Shown here: positions 6,766 through 8,346 of the stretch, piece after piece
How positions within the stretch are numbered: position 1 is the first letter of the stretch
Layout: each line of letters opens with the position of its first letter
From: an uncultured Veillonella sp.
GTDB lineage: Bacteria; Bacillota; Negativicutes; Veillonellales; Veillonellaceae
NCBI GenBank assembly: GCA_959608595.1
Contig: CAUHTB010000020.1
Span: 1-8,346 of the forward strand
Reading direction: 5' to 3'
Length of the DNA: 8,346 nt
Position numbers and translations under genes: made by a program
Notes under the pieces: model-generated
Seen by the model: the letters and a program-made list of their open reading frames with translations, nothing else
Database searches by the model: none
Told to the model about the DNA's origin: nothing

Positions 6766-7478
6766 AATGCATTACCTCGTTTATACTTGCTTGCATAGAC
6801 TTCTAAACGATGGAAGATAAATTCAAAGACAATCCCCATCACCCAGAATAGACCGGCCACTACGATGTAGGCCTCAAAATACTGCGAATTTTCCTCTGTA
6901 TATAACTTTGCAGCGCCGAACAATTCAATAACAGTGATAACGAATACGATGCTCGTACTCTTCATAGTGTTTAAGAATTGGTTCGTAAATAGTGGCAACG
7001 CAAAGACTGTCGCTTGTGGCAATACAATACGACGAAACGCTTGGAACCACGTCATACCGATAGCTTGAGCCGCTTCCATTTGACCTTTCGGTACGGATTG
7101 TAAGGCAGCACGGAAGATTTCACTCAAATAGGCTCCTGTATGCAATGTTAATCCTACAACGGCTACGAAGGTAGCTGGCACCTTTTCAAAAGGTACGTGC
7201 ACCCCAGTTTGATCCTCTAGTGCGAGGAATAAAATTGGCAAGCCATAGTACACGAGGTATAAGAGAACCATGTTCGGAATACTACGGCACAATAATACGT
7301 ACAAGTAGCTGAGCTGACTGAGCACAGGTACTTTATTTTGTTGTAGCACGCAACTTAATAGCCCTAGGATTGTACCCAAACCAACGCTGAGGAAGGTAAT
7401 CATGAGGGTTACTTTCACATAAGGAATGACAGCAAAGAAGGTGCCATAAATATAGGTTGAATCAATAATATGTCCCAT
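6762..7478 (-). CDS. Polar amino-acid ABC transporter permease, second copy
   Basis: An inner-membrane permease of the HisM/PAAT family, 238 residues. Hydrophobic segments are visible at about 12-47, 55-87, 102-117, 156-187 and 203-224. The cytoplasmic EAA coupling loop, which contacts the ATPase, is clear at [17 protein letters not shown] with IVLPQA behind it (132-156). It is a paralogue of the preceding permease, with identical length and aligned landmarks (R65-P68 region, LH at 112-113, EAA loop), so the two probably form a heterodimer. The acidic insert [13 protein letters not shown] (87-99) is an external-loop segment absent from the partner at that length. The start ATG is 6 bases after the partner's stop, with GAGGAG (7488-7493) 9 bases upstream. 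This one does not use the AAACGAGGTA sequence. Confidence 0.94.
   Translation of the reverse strand: MGHIIDSTYIYGTFFAVIPYVKVTLMITFLSVGLGTILGLLSCVLQQNKVPVLSQLSYLYVLLCRSIPNMVLLYLVYYGLPILFLALEDQTGVHVPFEKVPATFVAVVGLTLHTGAYLSEIFRAALQSVPKGQMEAAQAIGMTWFQAFRRIVLPQATVFALPLFTNQFLNTMKSTSIVFVITVIELFGAAKLYTEENSQYFEAYIVVAGLFWVMGIVFEFIFHRLEVYASKYKRGNAL
6773..6782 (-). promoter_or_regulatory. Ribosome-binding site of the ATPase gene (AAACGAGGTA)
   Basis: This exact copy of the shared 10-base sequence lies within the last codons of the second permease (encoding Lys-Arg-Gly). GAGG is 9 bases before ATG 6765. Confidence 0.75.
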
Positions 7479-7484
7479 AAGCCC

Positions 7485-8201
7485 CTACTCCTCACTGATC
7501 AAAATGCGTTGCGTTTCCTTGCCCGCAACGGTAAAACGTTTTTCAAGCAATCGGCCCAAGAGGGACACGATGATAATTAAAATGCCATAAATGATGGCTG
7601 CATCGACGAATAACTCAAGATAGCGCTGACTATTGCCGCCCATGAGGTCCGCCTTACGCATCATGTCTACAACGCCGACGTTAAAGATGAGGGCCGTCCC
7701 TTTCAACATGCCGATAACGAGGTTCGTCAACGGTGGAATGCTCATGGTGAAAGCCTGCGGCAAGATGATGCGCACATAGCTTTGGAACTCGGTCATACCA
7801 AGACTCTTAGCGGCTTCCTTCTCACCAGGCGCCACCGCATCAATACTGGAGCGCATGATTTCGGCACTATACGCCGCAATATGCAAGGTAAACACAGCAT
7901 ACACGAATACGAGGCCCGGCACATTTTTCATGTTAAGACCCATATGGGACATGATTTCTGGCACCCCAAAGTATATAAGGAAGAGTTGTACCAAGAACGG
8001 CGTACCCCGCATAAAGGAGATAAATACAATAAATAATTGGTTTAATACTGGTACCTTCTTGAGACGAATGATGGCTATAATGGAGCCTAATATAACACCT
8101 AAGATGGCAGAAATAACGGTGATGAGCACCGTTACGTGAACATAATTCAAGAGCTGTGGAAACGCTTGAATCATGTAGGACACATCAAAATACTTGCCCA
8201 C
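7485..8201 (-). CDS. Polar amino-acid ABC transporter permease, first copy (GTG start)
   Basis: An inner-membrane permease of the HisM/PAAT family, 238 residues, resembling TcyL/YtmL-type cystine permeases in general style. Hydrophobic segments are at about 19-46, 54-83, 96-113, 151-179 and 198-216. The conserved RGTPFLVQL block (65-73) and the EAA loop EKEAAKSLGMTEFQSYVRIILPQA region (127-150) are intact. The start codon is GTG (8199-8201), chosen because GAGG lies 7 bases upstream in AAACGAGGTA and because the next in-frame ATG (residue 10) would cut into the N-terminal segment. It sits 55 bases after the binding-protein stop, separated by a GC-rich hairpin, and 6 bases before the second permease. 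The C-terminus is a charged cytoplasmic tail ending SEE. Confidence 0.94.
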   Translation of the reverse strand: MGKYFDVSYMIQAFPQLLNYVHVTVLITVISAILGVILGSIIAIIRLKKVPVLNQLFIVFISFMRGTPFLVQLFLIYFGVPEIMSHMGLNMKNVPGLVFVYAVFTLHIAAYSAEIMRSSIDAVAPGEKEAAKSLGMTEFQSYVRIILPQAFTMSIPPLTNLVIGMLKGTALIFNVGVVDMMRKADLMGGNSQRYLELFVDAAIIYGILIIIVSLLGRLLEKRFTVAGKETQRILISEE

Positions 8202-8206
8202 AGTAG

Positions 8207-8216
8207 TACCTCGTTT
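8207..8216 (-). promoter_or_regulatory. Ribosome-binding site of the first permease (AAACGAGGTA), supports GTG start
   Basis: This is the third exact copy of the 10-base sequence. GAGG (8209-8212) stands 7 bases before the GTG codon and decides the start of the first permease. Confidence 0.8.
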
Positions 8217-8228
8217 CTATACATAATA

Positions 8229-8255
8229 GAATAAGGCCGCCAAGGCGGCCTATTC
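8229..8255 (-). terminator. GC-rich intercistronic hairpin, probable leaky terminator or mRNA-stability element
   Basis: GGCCGCC (8235-8241) and GGCGGCC (8244-8250) form a 7-bp all-GC dyad that extends through GAATA/TATTC with one bulged base. It starts one base after the binding-protein stop codon. On the minus strand it is followed by TTATTCTATTATG, which is T-rich but interrupted. Such an element between a binding-protein gene and its permease genes commonly makes the binding protein more abundant by partial termination or 3'-end protection. Confidence 0.7.
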
Positions 8256-8256
8256 G

Positions 8257-8346
8257 TTATTTTTGTGTTGGATCGAATGTATAATCCCCACCAAGATATT
8301 GTTCAGAAAGTTTTTTCAACGTACCGTCAGCACGCATTTCTTTCAT
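8257..8346 (-). CDS. C-terminal end of an amino-acid ABC transporter substrate-binding protein (partial)
   Basis: Only the last 29 residues and the TAA stop are inside the window; the gene continues past the right edge. The visible segment MKEMRADGTLKKLSEQYLGG and the following DYTFDPTQK match the usual tail of family-3 solute-binding proteins, where a helix containing DGTL-K-SEKY-G-D ends the second lobe. The Met at the window edge is an internal residue and not a start. Its position, immediately upstream of two PAAT permeases and an ATPase on the same strand, makes it the receptor of this importer. Ligand-binding residues lie outside the window, so the amino acid transported cannot be inferred. 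Confidence 0.85.
   Translation of the reverse strand: MKEMRADGTLKKLSEQYLGGDYTFDPTQK

Noticed and set aside
5992..8201. Naming the importer tcyLMN (L-cystine)
   Set aside because: The permeases and ATPase fit the whole polar amino-acid family; the binding protein that would show specificity is almost entirely outside the window.
1..8346. CRISPR array, tRNA/rRNA genes, insertion sequences or phage/defence modules
   Set aside because: No spaced repeats, tRNA-like cloverleaf, transposase or defence-type domain is seen. Nearly all of the window is accounted for by two transport operons and short intergenic gaps under 160 bases.

Overview
The window holds two complete or near-complete transport operons that converge on a short accessory gene. 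I see no undescribed multi-gene system in it. The organism looks like a moderately low-GC Firmicute. The kinase-first ribose gene order (K-D-A-C-B) is that of Bacillus-type rbs operons rather than the E. coli order, the substrate-binding protein is a lipoprotein, and ribosome-binding sites are strong and purine-rich. Codon use and protein style remind me of Negativicutes (Veillonella-like), but that is an impression and not something the sequence proves.

Left part, plus strand (1-4860): a ribose uptake and activation operon. It contains rbsK (ribokinase, missing only a few N-terminal residues at the window edge), rbsD (ribose pyranase), rbsA (double-domain ABC ATPase), rbsC (permease) and rbsB (ribose-binding lipoprotein). 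It is closed by a 15-bp hairpin terminator with T-runs on both sides. RbsB captures ribose, RbsA/RbsC import it, RbsD converts the pyranose ring form and RbsK makes ribose 5-phosphate. A 13-bp perfect inverted repeat without a T-run lies between rbsK and rbsD, and a weaker 8-bp one between rbsD and rbsA. Any promoter and regulator (rbsR in Bacillus) would be upstream of the window.

Middle, minus strand (4858-5410): a 132-residue cytosolic protein of uncertain function, AT-rich compared with its neighbours. It has its own extended -10 promoter and shares the rbs terminator. Its C-terminal DQTYL motif and overall layout recall WapI-type immunity proteins, but no toxin gene is adjacent. Upstream of it is the T-tailed terminator of the next gene.

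Right part, minus strand (5411-8346): a polar amino-acid ABC importer read from right to left. The visible genes are the last 29 residues of a substrate-binding protein, a GC-rich intercistronic hairpin, two paralogous 238-residue permeases, and a GlnQ/TcyN-type ATPase. A GNAT acetyltransferase follows after a 98-bp gap and ends the cluster. Three of these genes share the identical 10-base sequence AAACGAGGTA over their ribosome-binding sites. The association of a GNAT enzyme with a cystine-type importer recalls the Bacillus snaA-tcy arrangement, but substrate specificity cannot be read from this window.
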